64,000 nt of DNA from Archangium lansingense. Lineage in GTDB: Bacteria > Myxococcota > Myxococcia > Myxococcales > Myxococcaceae. The notes below the pieces were generated by a model, which worked only from the letters and a program-made list of their open reading frames with translations, made no database searches and was not told the origin of the DNA. This document shows, in pieces, positions 50,136 to 59,900 of the stretch (its first letter is position 1; the number at the start of each line of letters is the position of its first letter). The stretch is from NCBI RefSeq assembly GCF_026626635.1, contig NZ_JAPNKA010000001.1, positions 10,834,501 through 10,898,500 on the forward strand. Reading direction: 5' to 3'. The translations under genes were made by a program, and so were the position numbers.

Positions 50136-50621
50136 TCAGGACGCGGGGGGCTTCGCCCGGCGTGCGCGGTGGTAGTGCGCCACGCACAGCTCCTTGGCCA
50201 GCACCGGCTTCCCGCAGTCCGGCTCCTTGCAGCGCGGCGCCTCCTCGGTGGGTAGCTCCTCGGACGCCCGCTCGGTGAACATGGCCTCCGCCACCGCCAG
50301 CAGCCGGTCCACCTCGGCCCTCGTCAGCTGGCGTGCCCGTGCGAACTCCACCAGCCGGTGTGCCCCCGCCGCCTCGTCCTCTTCCACCCGGAAGAGCTCC
50401 GCCAGGGGCACTCCCAGCGCCCCTGCCACCTGAACCAGCGTCTCGTAGCTGGGGCTGCGCTCCCCTCGCTCCAGCAGCGACGCGAAGCTCACCGAAATAC
50501 CACTCCGCTCGGCGAACTCCTCCTGCGTCAGGCCCCGCCGCTCGCGCAGGCCCCGGATGCGCCTCGCGAGCCCCTGCAGGTGCCCGCTCGTATCCTGGGC
50601 TGGCGGGGAACTGGAGCGCAT
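50136..50621 (-). CDS. XRE-family regulator with C-terminal zinc-finger-like motif
   Basis: A 161-residue DNA-binding protein. LARRIRGLRERRGLTQEEFAERSGISVSFASLLERGERSPSYETLVQVAGALGVPL is a full helix-turn-helix_3 domain (shown here by its ends, LARRIRGLRERRGLTQEEF and YETLVQVAGALGVPL). The C-terminus CKEPDCGKPVLAKELCVAHYHR has the C-x4-C-x9-C-x2-H spacing seen in small HNH-associated zinc fingers. ATG 50621 is preferred to TTG 50627. It likely regulates itself and the membrane protein downstream. Confidence 0.85.
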   Translation of the reverse strand: MRSSSPPAQDTSGHLQGLARRIRGLRERRGLTQEEFAERSGISVSFASLLERGERSPSYETLVQVAGALGVPLAELFRVEEDEAAGAHRLVEFARARQLTRAEVDRLLAVAEAMFTERASEELPTEEAPRCKEPDCGKPVLAKELCVAHYHRARRAKPPAS

Positions 50622-50711
50622 CGCCAACCCATGTTAGCGCACCCCATCTGTTAAGGTCTCGCGCCGTCGTCCGTCACCCCCGCGGAGCCGACCCAGGAGA
50701 GCACCCCGGCC

Positions 50712-51941
50712 ATGCACGCCCTCGAAGGGATTCACTACTACTTCCGCAAGGCCGCGCGCATCATGGACGTAGGCGAGCGCATCGAGACGCTGCTCGCCAC
50801 TCCCCTTCGCGAGGTCAAGGTCCAGGTCTCCATCGAGCTCGACAACGGGGAGATCCGCACCTTCATCGGCTACCGCACCCAGCACGACAACAGCCGCGGC
50901 CCCATGAAGGGCGGCTTGCGCTACCACCCCACCATCACCCAGGACGAGTGCGTGGCGCTCGCCTCGCTGATGACGTGGAAGACGGCCGTGGTGAACCTCC
51001 CCTATGGCGGCGCCAAGGGCGGCATCGCGGTGGACCCTACCCAGCTCTCCCTCAAGGAGATGGAGCGGCTCACCCGCAAGTACGTGGACCAGATACAGGA
51101 CGTCATCGGTCCTACTCGCGACATCGCCGCCCCCGACATCAACACCAACCCCCAGGTGATGGCGTGGTACATGGACCAGTACTCGCGCTACCACGGGCAC
51201 TCGCCGGCCGTCGTCACCGGCAAACCCCCGGAGCTCTACGGCACCCGAGGCCGTGACTCAGCCACCGGGCGCGGCCTGCTCTACATCACCCGCGAAATCC
51301 TCCGCGACGCGGGCATGCCGATGAAGGGCACGCGCTTCGCCATCCAGGGCTTCGGCAACGTGGGCAGCCATACCGCGCAGCTCCTCTGGCAGGACGGAGG
51401 CGTGGTGGTGGCCGTGTCGGACGTGTACGGCGGCGTGTACAACCCGCAGGGCCTGGACGTCCCCGGCCTCTTCGAGCACGTGAAGCGCACCGGCACCGTC
51501 ACTGGCTTCGGCGGCGGCCAGGCCTGCGCCAGCCAGGATGTGCTCGTCTCCGACTGCGACGTCCTCATCCCCGCCGCACTCGGTCATGCTTTGAACCGCA
51601 ACAACGCCAACGCGGTGCGAGCCCGGCTCATCATCGAGGGCGCCAACGGCCCCACGGACCCCGAGGCCGACGAGATGCTCGACAAGCGCGGCGTACTGGT
51701 GGTGCCGGACATCCTGGCGAACGCGGGCGGTGTGACGGTCAGCTACTACGAGTGGGTCCAGAACCTCCAGCACCTCTCCTGGGAGGAGGACCGGGTGAAC
51801 GCCGAGCTGGAGAAGACGATGAAGGAGGCGTACGACCGGGTGGCGCAGCTGGCGCGCTCGCGCAAGGTGACGTTGCGCACCGCGGCATTCATCCTGGCCA
51901 TCGGCCGCGTGGGAAAAGCCACGGTGTTGCGCGGTATCTGA
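50712..51941 (+). CDS. gdhA: Glu/Leu/Phe/Val dehydrogenase, glutamate dehydrogenase type
   Basis: A 409-residue amino-acid dehydrogenase of the hexameric family: oxidative deamination of glutamate to 2-oxoglutarate or the reverse. SRGPMKGGLRYHPTIT and VNLPYGGAKGGI carry the catalytic Lys residues, PDINTNPQVMAWYMDQY and the NAD-binding FAIQGFGNVGSHTA follow. Length and motifs fit the NAD-linked bacterial glutamate dehydrogenase. It precedes threonine ammonia-lyase by 81 bases; both release ammonia from amino acids, consistent with amino-acid-based growth. Confidence 0.94.
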   Translation: MHALEGIHYYFRKAARIMDVGERIETLLATPLREVKVQVSIELDNGEIRTFIGYRTQHDNSRGPMKGGLRYHPTITQDECVALASLMTWKTAVVNLPYGGAKGGIAVDPTQLSLKEMERLTRKYVDQIQDVIGPTRDIAAPDINTNPQVMAWYMDQYSRYHGHSPAVVTGKPPELYGTRGRDSATGRGLLYITREILRDAGMPMKGTRFAIQGFGNVGSHTAQLLWQDGGVVVAVSDVYGGVYNPQGLDVPGLFEHVKRTGTVTGFGGGQACASQDVLVSDCDVLIPAALGHALNRNNANAVRARLIIEGANGPTDPEADEMLDKRGVLVVPDILANAGGVTVSYYEWVQNLQHLSWEEDRVNAELEKTMKEAYDRVAQLARSRKVTLRTAAFILAIGRVGKATVLRGI

Positions 51942-52022
51942 CGAGCAACCGGGCAGCCGTCAGCCCGAGGCGCCCTCCCCTTTCGCCCTGGCGGCGCATC
52001 GGTTATCAGGCGCGACATATCC

Positions 52023-53237
52023 ATGGTCACGCTCCAGCAAATCGAAGACGCCCAGCAGCGCATTGGTGACGCCGTCTACCGCTCTCCCTGCCCGAAGTCG
52101 GAGCAGTTCAAGGAGCTCACGGACAGCGCGGCCCTGTTCTGCAAGCTGGAGAACCTGCAGCGCACGGGTGCCTTCAAGGAGCGCGGGGCGCTCAACAAGC
52201 TGCTCACCCTCACGCCGGACGAGCGGGCCCGCGGCATCATCGCCGCCTCGGCAGGCAATCACGCGCAGGGGCTCGCCTACCACGCGGGCCGCCAGGGGGT
52301 GAACACCACCATCGTCATGCCCGAGCGCACCCCGCTCATCAAGGCGACGCGCACGCGCTCCTACGGCGCCAAGGTGGTGTTGCACGGCGCCAACTTCGAC
52401 GAGGCCTACGCCGAGGCCCTGCGCATCCAGGACCGGGAGAACCGCGTCTTCATCCACCCCTTCAATGATCCGCTCGTCATCGCCGGCCAGGGCACCATCG
52501 GCCTGGAGCTGCTCGAGCAGTGCCCGTACATGGACATGGTGGTGGTGCCCATCGGTGGCGGCGGACTCATCTCCGGCGTGGCGTGCGCGCTCAAGGAGAC
52601 CAACCCGCGCATCAAGGTGATTGGCGTGCAGGCGGCGGCCATCGCGAGCATGAAGGCCTCGGTGGACGCGGGCAAGCTGGTGGATCTGCCGGCGGGGACC
52701 ACCATCGCGGACGGCATCGCGGTGAAGCGCCCCGGCGAATACACCTACGAGATGATCCGCCGCTACGTGGACGACATCGTCACGGTGGATGAGGAGGAGA
52801 TCGCCAACGCCATCCTCCTGCTCCTGGAGCGGGAGAAGTCGGTGGTGGAGGGCGCGGGCGCGGTGGGCCTGGCGGCGCTCATCAACGGGAAGATTCCCTC
52901 GGCGCGCGGGCGCAAGGTGGTGCTGCTCATCTCGGGCGGCAACATCGACGTCAACCTGGTCAGCCGCATCATCGAGCGCGGCCTGGTGAAGGACGGGCGT
53001 CTGGTGCGGCTGGTGGTGCGCATGCCGGACCGGCCGGGGATGCTCGCGCGGCTCACGGCGGAGATCGCTCAGGCAGGCGCCAACGTGGTGGAGATCTACC
53101 ACAACCGCGCCTTCTCGAAGGCGGGCCTGGGCGAGGTGGCGGTGGAGGTGACGCTGGAGACGCGCGGCCGCGGCCACATCGAGGAGCTGATCGGCAGCCT
53201 GGGACAGAAGGGCTGGCAGGTCGCGGAAGAGACGTGA
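52023..53237 (+). CDS. ilvA: Threonine ammonia-lyase with C-terminal ACT domain
   Basis: A 404-residue PLP enzyme that converts threonine to 2-oxobutanoate and ammonia. KLENLQRTGAFKERGALNKL holds the PLP Lys, SAGNHAQGLAYHA and PIGGGGLISGVA the phosphate-binding loops. The C-terminal ~75 residues (LVRLVVRMPDRPGMLARLTAEIAQ to VEVTLETRG) form a single ACT domain, as in the short catabolic-type or archaeal-type enzymes rather than E. coli IlvA with two ACT-like domains. Start codon ATG 52023, no strong ribosome site. Convergent with the toxin-immunity gene, 9 bases apart. Confidence 0.94.
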   Translation: MVTLQQIEDAQQRIGDAVYRSPCPKSEQFKELTDSAALFCKLENLQRTGAFKERGALNKLLTLTPDERARGIIAASAGNHAQGLAYHAGRQGVNTTIVMPERTPLIKATRTRSYGAKVVLHGANFDEAYAEALRIQDRENRVFIHPFNDPLVIAGQGTIGLELLEQCPYMDMVVVPIGGGGLISGVACALKETNPRIKVIGVQAAAIASMKASVDAGKLVDLPAGTTIADGIAVKRPGEYTYEMIRRYVDDIVTVDEEEIANAILLLLEREKSVVEGAGAVGLAALINGKIPSARGRKVVLLISGGNIDVNLVSRIIERGLVKDGRLVRLVVRMPDRPGMLARLTAEIAQAGANVVEIYHNRAFSKAGLGEVAVEVTLETRGRGHIEELIGSLGQKGWQVAEET

Positions 53238-53246
53238 GGACCGCGG

Positions 53247-55298
53247 TCACGCGGGAGGCGGGGGTTGCCGTTCTACCACCCGCCTGAGCAGACCGCGCTC
53301 CGCGAGTAGCAGCTGGATCCGGTGGCCCAAGGCAACGTGCTCGGGGTTCGCCGCGCGAAAAGGCTCCGGGCCGAGGGTGATGAGCGTGCCCTTGTCCTCG
53401 ATTGGCTCTACGCGCACGGGTTCCGGTAGGGGCGGCACCTCACCGCGCTGGCGCGAGAAGTACGTCAGCCAGCCCACGAAGGTGCCCACGGAGCCTTGCT
53501 GTGACAGCGCATCCCGGAAGTCGTCGGAGACGAGGACGGCCCAATCCGGCTCCCAGGCCAGGACCATGGCGCGCATGACGCCGGTGGGCACCGGGAGGGT
53601 GAGCAGGCGGTCCAACCCCGGTCCTGGCGAGGGGAAGTAGAGAATGCTGCTGTTCGGAACCGCCTCGGCGGGTGTTCCACACCGAAGCATGACCATCCCA
53701 CCTTCCTGATTCACAGGAACGTGGCCCGTCCAGGCGTCGAAACTGACACCCCCCTCTTCATCCTCGTACTGCTTCTTGCCAAAAAGGCGCACGAAGGTGT
53801 CGTAGGTGGGCTCGATCTGGAGTTGGAGAGAGCGCTTCCTGGAGGTGTGCTTTTCGTACCAGCGGCTGTAATCGGGGTGGCAAATGGACAGGAGGCGGAA
53901 GAAGGTCTCCGCACGCCGGGCACACTCCTGGACCGGCTCCGGGCGGCATCCCCAATAAGCTGCTGCGTAGTAGGTCTCGCTCACGGGTCCACTAGCCTCG
54001 GGCCCGAAGAAATGGTCGTACCCGAGTCCCTTGGCCTCCAGCAGCGTGCCAGTCTTGGGGTCATACCCGTCGTACTCCACGCACTTGCCATTGCGGCAGA
54101 CCTTGTAGCACCACCCCTTGGGCGCGCCTGTCACCTGGGCCTGATAGTCCCTGGCTCGCTCGGACATGCTGGTGGTGTCTTCCACCCATTGACCAGGTCC
54201 ACCGACGGGAGGCTCCCAACCCCCATCGCCTCCGGCGGCCATGTGGAGGATGGAAATGGCGCCTACTCCCGCGCCGAGCGTCGTTGTCACCGTCCCCCCC
54301 GACACCACCACCAGCCGCTCCGCCAGCTCGCCCCGAGCCGTGAGCGACAGCACTCGCATCTCCATGCCCAGCTCGCCCATGCGCCCCACGGTGCCAGCCG
54401 TCCCCGCTGCGCCGCCGTACATCATGAGCAGGTGCGTGGACAGCCGCGCCGCTTCGCGTATCTGGTCCTGCAAGGACATGGCGCCGTAGCGCGCGAAGTA
54501 CTCGGGTGAGGAGGAGATCAGCTGGGCCACCGCGGTAGGCAGTTGGGTGAGGCCCTCCACGGTATGGATGGGGTCGAGGACGGACTCGGCAAGCGCCAAG
54601 ACCAGTTCCCCCATCGCATCCTGCGCCCCGTCCAGCGCGGCGTTGAGCGGATCTCGCCCCAACCCCACCTCGGCCCAGGGAGACGTGTCGATGCGTTGGA
54701 GCGCATCATCCACCGGGAAGAGGACACCACTGTGCGAATGGTAGAAGGCGCCCACCACGAGGCGGCCCACCTTGAACACTCCCTCTTCCAGCTTCACCTG
54801 CCCCAGGCGTTGGATGGGTTGGCCATTGAGTGCCACCACGAGATAGCCATCCGGGCGCACCACCGTCAGGAAGTGGAAGCGCTCGGTGCGGCGCAATAGC
54901 TCCGCGTACGCCACGCGCTCGCCACCCGCGAGTACCTCTCGCAGCAGCCAGGAGAGCACCAGGCGCGGACCGAAGTTCCGCTGCGTCACCGTCGTCTTCG
55001 TCAGCCTGTCCCGGAGTTGATGCGCTTGCGTCACGTAGAGCGCCGCGCCCGCTGGGTGACGGGCTTTGGCCTCCAGGCCACTCACCTCCTGCAACACCTG
55101 GAAGGCATCCGCCTCCTGCTCGAAGAAGCCGCCCGCGCTGCCCTCCGCCTCTGCCCATGTGCGCGACGCCGCTGCATGCACTGGGCTGGCTCGAGTGGTG
55201 GCGCACCCGCTCAGCACCAACACAACCAGGGCCAGGAGACTCGAACGAGCGCGACACCACGCTTCACGTGAACCCGAACTCATGAACGCAGGGGACAT
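53247..55298 (-). CDS. Lipoprotein fusion: truncated Tox-REase-5-like toxin joined to Imm52-like immunity protein
   Basis: A 683-residue lipoprotein (LLALVVLVLSGC). Residues ~30-375 form the carrier region with a Gly-rich hydrophobic stretch. Residues ~384-430 match the start of the Tox-REase-5 nuclease domain, with VEYDGYDPKTGTLLEAKG giving a PD-(D/E)xK-type core (Asp410, Glu421, Lys423). The domain then breaks off at GPEASGP and residues 439-683 match the Imm52 immunity family (SETYYAAAYWGCRPEPVQEC; ARRAETFFRLLSICHPDYSRWYEK by its ends; MRAMVLAWEPDWAVL; GTFVGWLTYFSRQRG). Codon 439 is GTG, probably the old immunity start. Normally toxin and immunity are separate genes. Confidence 0.82.
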   Translation of the reverse strand: MSPAFMSSGSREAWCRARSSLLALVVLVLSGCATTRASPVHAAASRTWAEAEGSAGGFFEQEADAFQVLQEVSGLEAKARHPAGAALYVTQAHQLRDRLTKTTVTQRNFGPRLVLSWLLREVLAGGERVAYAELLRRTERFHFLTVVRPDGYLVVALNGQPIQRLGQVKLEEGVFKVGRLVVGAFYHSHSGVLFPVDDALQRIDTSPWAEVGLGRDPLNAALDGAQDAMGELVLALAESVLDPIHTVEGLTQLPTAVAQLISSSPEYFARYGAMSLQDQIREAARLSTHLLMMYGGAAGTAGTVGRMGELGMEMRVLSLTARGELAERLVVVSGGTVTTTLGAGVGAISILHMAAGGDGGWEPPVGGPGQWVEDTTSMSERARDYQAQVTGAPKGWCYKVCRNGKCVEYDGYDPKTGTLLEAKGLGYDHFFGPEASGPVSETYYAAAYWGCRPEPVQECARRAETFFRLLSICHPDYSRWYEKHTSRKRSLQLQIEPTYDTFVRLFGKKQYEDEEGGVSFDAWTGHVPVNQEGGMVMLRCGTPAEAVPNSSILYFPSPGPGLDRLLTLPVPTGVMRAMVLAWEPDWAVLVSDDFRDALSQQGSVGTFVGWLTYFSRQRGEVPPLPEPVRVEPIEDKGTLITLGPEPFRAANPEHVALGHRIQLLLAERGLLRRVVERQPPPPA

Positions 55299-55323
55299 GC
55301 TCGCATCCTCGAAGAGGGCACCA

Positions 55324-55341
55324 CTGGTAGACGTCTACCAG
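55324..55341. promoter_or_regulatory. Palindromic operator 1 upstream of the toxin-immunity gene
   Basis: CTGGTAGACGTCTACCAG is a perfect 18-base palindrome, 25 bases before the ATG at 55298. It is repeated at 55365-55386 with centres 43 bases apart, about four helical turns. Probable site for a dimeric regulator; which gene encodes it is unknown. Confidence 0.75.
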
Positions 55342-55364
55342 CGCTGTAGGCAGCTATGCGACAC

Positions 55365-55386
55365 CACTGATAGGCGTCTACCAGTG
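55365..55386. promoter_or_regulatory. Palindromic operator 2, imperfect copy
   Basis: CACTGATAGGCGTCTACCAG plus TG is a 22-base imperfect palindrome (9 of 11 pairs) that shares the GTCTACCAG half-site exactly with operator 1. Its position 95 bases before the divergent gene at 55481 also allows control of that gene. Confidence 0.7.
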
Positions 55387-55480
55387 AAGCAAGAGCCGAA
55401 GGTCCTCGCTCGAGCTGCCCCCTCTGCCCTCGCGGGCTCCTCTTCGCCCGGGCAGATGGGCTCGGCCATAATCGCGGGCC

Positions 55481-56845
55481 ATGCGCGCCCTGCTCCTCCT
55501 CGCCCTACTGTCCTCCAATCCGCCCACGCCCGCGGAGGCCCAGAAGCTCGCGGCCCAGCGTGCTTGGGAGGACCTCTACCTCGCCTGGTCCGCCGTGGAC
55601 CCCAAGGGCTACTCCCAGCCCGATCGCCGCACCATCTCCGCCTCGCTCAACAAGGGTTGCGAGGCCCTCGCCAGCTCCGATGCCGTGATGGCGTACTCGC
55701 TCGGCGAGCGCGCGGCACTCTTCGATGAGACGGCCCCGGCCCTGCGCTGCCTGGCCCGCACCGCGCTCACCACCGATCAGCGCGGCACCGCCGAGGATGC
55801 TCTGCGCCGTGGCCTGGAGCACTTCCCCAAGGACGGCCACTTCGGACTGGAGCTGGGTCGGCTCCTGCTCGAAGACAAGGATCCCCAGGGCGCCCTCGCG
55901 GCACTGGGCAAGGTGCCGCCGCGCTCGCCCGAGGCAGCCAAGGCCAAGGCCCTCATGCAGAAGGCTCGCGCCGCCTCCAGCGAAGAGAACGCCGCCCGCG
56001 CCCAGGCCCGCGCCATCGAGCGGCGCTTCACCGGCGAGACCGAGAACACCCCCCAGGGCTCCGTCGAGCCCGCCTCCGCGTCCACCAGCCTCTCCTATGA
56101 GTCCGGCGTGTCCGCGGACGGCATGCGCACCCGCTCCAACAGCCGCTTCGTGGTGAAGTACTTCAACAACGCGCGCGACTTCGGCCAGCGCGCCGAGTAC
56201 GAGGGCCGCATCGTCTCCACACTCGACGAAGCCCATGCCCATACCCGCCAGGTGCTGGGCGAGGCGCGCGAGTCCCCCGTGGACGTCGTCCTCTACACCC
56301 GCGAGGAGTTCCGCACCCACCAGGGCGCGGCGCTCGCGCGCATGGTGGCCGGGCTGTACTCGGCCGGCGCCATCCGCATCAACGACGCCGCCGAGCTCAC
56401 CCAGCAGACCAAGGCCACCCTCGTCCACGAGTACGTGCACGCCCTGGTGGATGAGCTGGTGCGCGCCGCCGAGGGGGGCCAGCACGTCCCCATCTGGCTC
56501 AACGAGGGCCTTGCCGAGTACGTGGAATGGCGCTACCTCGGCAGCGATAAACCACCCCACGGCCTGGCCACCCGCATGCGCGCCGCCGCCCAGGCCGGTC
56601 AGCTCCCGCGCCTCGCCAACATGTCCGGCGGGGCCCTCATCCAGCAGCGCGACCCGGCCCTGGCCTATGGGACCTCGGCCGTGGCCGTCCGCGAGCTGCT
56701 GAACGAGGGAGGGCCTGGCCGCCTGCTCGAGCTCATCCGCGAGGTGGGCCGGGGCACGCCCTTCGACGAGGCCCTCCGGCAGCGCTATGGCCGCGGTGTG
56801 CCCGAGCTGGACGAGGCCGTCCAGGCCGCTCTCTCGCGGAGGTAA
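55481..56845 (+). CDS. Zincin metallopeptidase (peptidase MA-like) with helical N-terminus
   Basis: A 454-residue protein. A short hydrophobic start (RALLLLALLSSNPPTPAEA) may be a signal peptide. Residues ~40-170 look like TPR-type repeats (DALRRGLEHFPKDGHFGLELG). The catalytic site is LVHEYVHALVDEL (H-E-x-x-H) with WLNEGLAEYVEW supplying the third ligand Glu, as in the gluzincin peptidase MA group. Likely periplasmic or surface protease; substrate unknown. It diverges from the toxin-immunity gene across the two palindromes. Confidence 0.87.
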   Translation: MRALLLLALLSSNPPTPAEAQKLAAQRAWEDLYLAWSAVDPKGYSQPDRRTISASLNKGCEALASSDAVMAYSLGERAALFDETAPALRCLARTALTTDQRGTAEDALRRGLEHFPKDGHFGLELGRLLLEDKDPQGALAALGKVPPRSPEAAKAKALMQKARAASSEENAARAQARAIERRFTGETENTPQGSVEPASASTSLSYESGVSADGMRTRSNSRFVVKYFNNARDFGQRAEYEGRIVSTLDEAHAHTRQVLGEARESPVDVVLYTREEFRTHQGAALARMVAGLYSAGAIRINDAAELTQQTKATLVHEYVHALVDELVRAAEGGQHVPIWLNEGLAEYVEWRYLGSDKPPHGLATRMRAAAQAGQLPRLANMSGGALIQQRDPALAYGTSAVAVRELLNEGGPGRLLELIREVGRGTPFDEALRQRYGRGVPELDEAVQAALSRR

Positions 56846-56971
56846 CAGGCAGGCGGAATCCGCGTTCGCGAAGTTTACCCCTCCCCCTGAGTCCCCTACA
56901 CTCGCGCACGGAAATTTTTTGCAATGGCGCTGCGGCTGGAGTCCCGGCCCCGAGTCCGCAGCGAGGTGACG

Positions 56972-59900
56972 ATGTCCGACACGCGTGCGGCGATGAGGGA
57001 GTTTCGCTTCCTGGATGAGAAGCGGACGCGGGGGAATCTCTCCCCCTCGGAGGAGACTCGTTGGAACGAGTTGTGGGGGCTCCTGGGTGACCAGGGGCAG
57101 CCCACGCACGAGCATGCCGCGGTCATGGACCCCGCTCAGCAGCCCCAGGGCTACTACGGTGAAGATGGCCAGTGGTACGCCTACCCTGCCGGTTACGACC
57201 CCAATCAGGGTTACGCGGGCTACGATCCCAACCAGGGCTACGATCCCAACCAGGGCGACGCGCAGCAGCCCCAGGGCTACTACGGCGAAGATGGCCAGTG
57301 GTACGCCTACCCCGCCGGTTACGACCCCAACCAGGCCGCGGGCTACGACCCCAACCAGGGCTACGATCCCAATCAGGGTTACGACCCCAACCAGGGCTAC
57401 GCGCAGCAGCCCCAGGGCTACTACGGCGAGGATGGCCAGTGGTACGCCTACCCCGCCGGTTACGACCCCAACCAGGCCGCGGGCTACGACCCCAACCAGG
57501 GCTACGACCCCAACCAGGGTTACGCGGGTTACGATCCCAACCAGGGCTATGCCGCCCCGCAGCAGGGCGAGGCCTACCCGAGCGACCCGCAGCAGCCCTA
57601 CGACGCCGGACAGCAGTCCGAATCCGCTTACGCCTCGCCGGTGCCCGGGTACGTGCCGCAGCAGCCGCAGCCGATGCCGGATCCGGTCAAGCTCAGCCTC
57701 GAGAGCGAGAACCTCGAGGTCCCCGCGCTGAACGAGCCCGCTCCCTGGGAGGAGCCCGCGCCGGAGCCTCAAGCTCAGGCCGAGAGCAGCTCCGAGCCGA
57801 TGATGCTCGATGAGGCGGAGCCCGCCACCGAGGACGTCCTCGAGGTGACTGACACCGACGTCTCGCCCGTCAGCGAGGCCATCCCCATCCCCGAGAGCGT
57901 TCCCGAGTCGGTCGACATGAGCGACTGGAACGACGTCACCGCGCCCTCGGCGGCCTCGCTCGCGGCGCGGCATCAGGAGTACGCGGCCGAGTCCCAGCCG
58001 GAGACCTCGGACCCCATCGAGCTGGGCGAGGACGACTTCTCCGCGCTCAACTCCGACCTGCAGAATCCCGCTGCCGCCTCGGCGCCGCCCGTGGCCGAGC
58101 CGTCGCTGGCCCCCATCCGGACCATCGAGATCCAATCCACCGACATCGAGCTGCTCGATGCCGATGCCGATGCGCCGCTCGCGGCCGAGCCGGTGTTCGC
58201 CGAAGACTCCACGCCTCCTGTTGCCGACGAGTGGGCCTCCGCGCCGCTCGCGGTGGACTCGGAGCCGGGCACCTCGCCGCGCGTCACCGACATCGAGAAC
58301 CTGGACCCCGCCCAGAGCGATGAAGACCGGATGGAGATCACCGCGTCGTACGCGATCCCCGCGTACCCGGTGCCCTCACCTGAAGCGGAGCCGCTCCCCA
58401 CCCTGGAGGCGAGCGACGTCCAGTCCGAGGCCTCCGCGGCCGACGGAACGCCCACGTTCGATGTCTCCGAGCTCGAGGCCTCGCCGGGCCAGGACGCGGC
58501 CCCCGCGGCCGAGACGCCCTGGGAGACCTCTGCCGAGGAGTCCGCGACCAGCGGTGACTCGGAGCCGCCCACGTTCGACATGGCGGAGGTTGGCGCCGAG
58601 GTCGAGCCCCCAGCTCCCACCTCGGACTTTGGGTATGGCGAGCGGGTGACCACGCTGGACCTGCACCCCGTGCAGGTGGCGCCCGACCTGCAGGCGGACA
58701 CCGTCGAGGTCGCGGACTCGTTCGACCCCGAGGCCGCACGGCCCTCGGAGTGGGGCGCGCAGACGGACACGCTCGAGGCGATGCCCGCGGACGAGCAGAC
58801 ATACGCGTCGGGCAACCCGGATGACACCGTCCCGCTCGCCAGTGCCTCCGACTTCCTGGGTCACTCGGAGCAGACGGGTACAAGCGTTTCGGACGAGCCC
58901 GTCCCGCTCGAGACGATGGATGCGAGCGGAAGCGAGAGCGAGAGCACCGGGGAGAGCCTCCAGTTGGAGAGCGCCGCGGAGTACATGAGCTCTCCGCAGT
59001 TCGCGACGGACAGCGCGACCTGGGGCCACCAGCCGGAGACCCCGGCCGAGACCGAAAGCACCTCGGCGTACGGTGCACCCTTGAGCGGGGACGAGGGCCT
59101 GCCAGCCGTCGACGCCCAGCCCGAGTGGACGACGTCTGACGACGGACAGGCCGCCATCGAAGTCCAGGGCGAGTGGATGACCTCCGAGCCCGCCGCTGCC
59201 ACCGAGGCCCAGCCCGGATGGGAAGCGCCGCCCGAGGAGCAGCCCGTGCTGGAGGCGCAGGCCGAGTGGACGACCACCGAGCCCCAGCCCGTCCTCGAAG
59301 CGCAGGCCGAGTGGACCACTCCTACCGAGGAGCAGCCCGCTGCCGAGGCCCAACCTGAGTGGGCGACTCCTGCCGAAGAGCAGCCCGTGATGGAGGCGCA
59401 GGCCGAGTGGGCCACTCCTGCCGAGGAGCAGCCTGTTCTCGAAGCGCAGTCCGAGTGGGCTACGCCAGCTGAAGAGCAGCCCGTGATGGAGGCGCAGTCA
59501 GAGTGGGCCACTCCCGCTGAAGAGCAGCCCGTGATGGAGGCTCAGGCCGAGTGGACCACTCCCGCTGCGGAGCAGCCCGCTGCTGAGGCCCAGCCCGAGT
59601 GGGGCACTCCTGCCGAGGAGCAGCCTGTTCTCGAAGCGCAGGCCGAGTGGGCTACGCCAGCTGAAGAGCAGCCCGTGATGGAGGCGCAGGCGGAATGGGC
59701 TACTCCTGCTGAGGAGCAGCCTGCTGCCGAGGCCCAGGCTGAGTGGGCCACTCCTGCCACGGAACAGCCTGTAATGGAGGCTCAGCCCGAGTGGGCCACT
59801 CCCGCTGAAGAGCAGCCTGTCATGGAGGCTCAGCCCGAGTGGGCCGCTCCTGCCGAGGAACAGCCTGTGATGGAGGCTCAGGCTGAGTGGGCCGAACCTG

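Noticed and set aside
55505-58135. 876-codon minus-strand frame with Gly/Val/Leu repeats
   Set aside because: Mirror of the zincin gene and of the GYDPNQ repeats; no start context or known domain.
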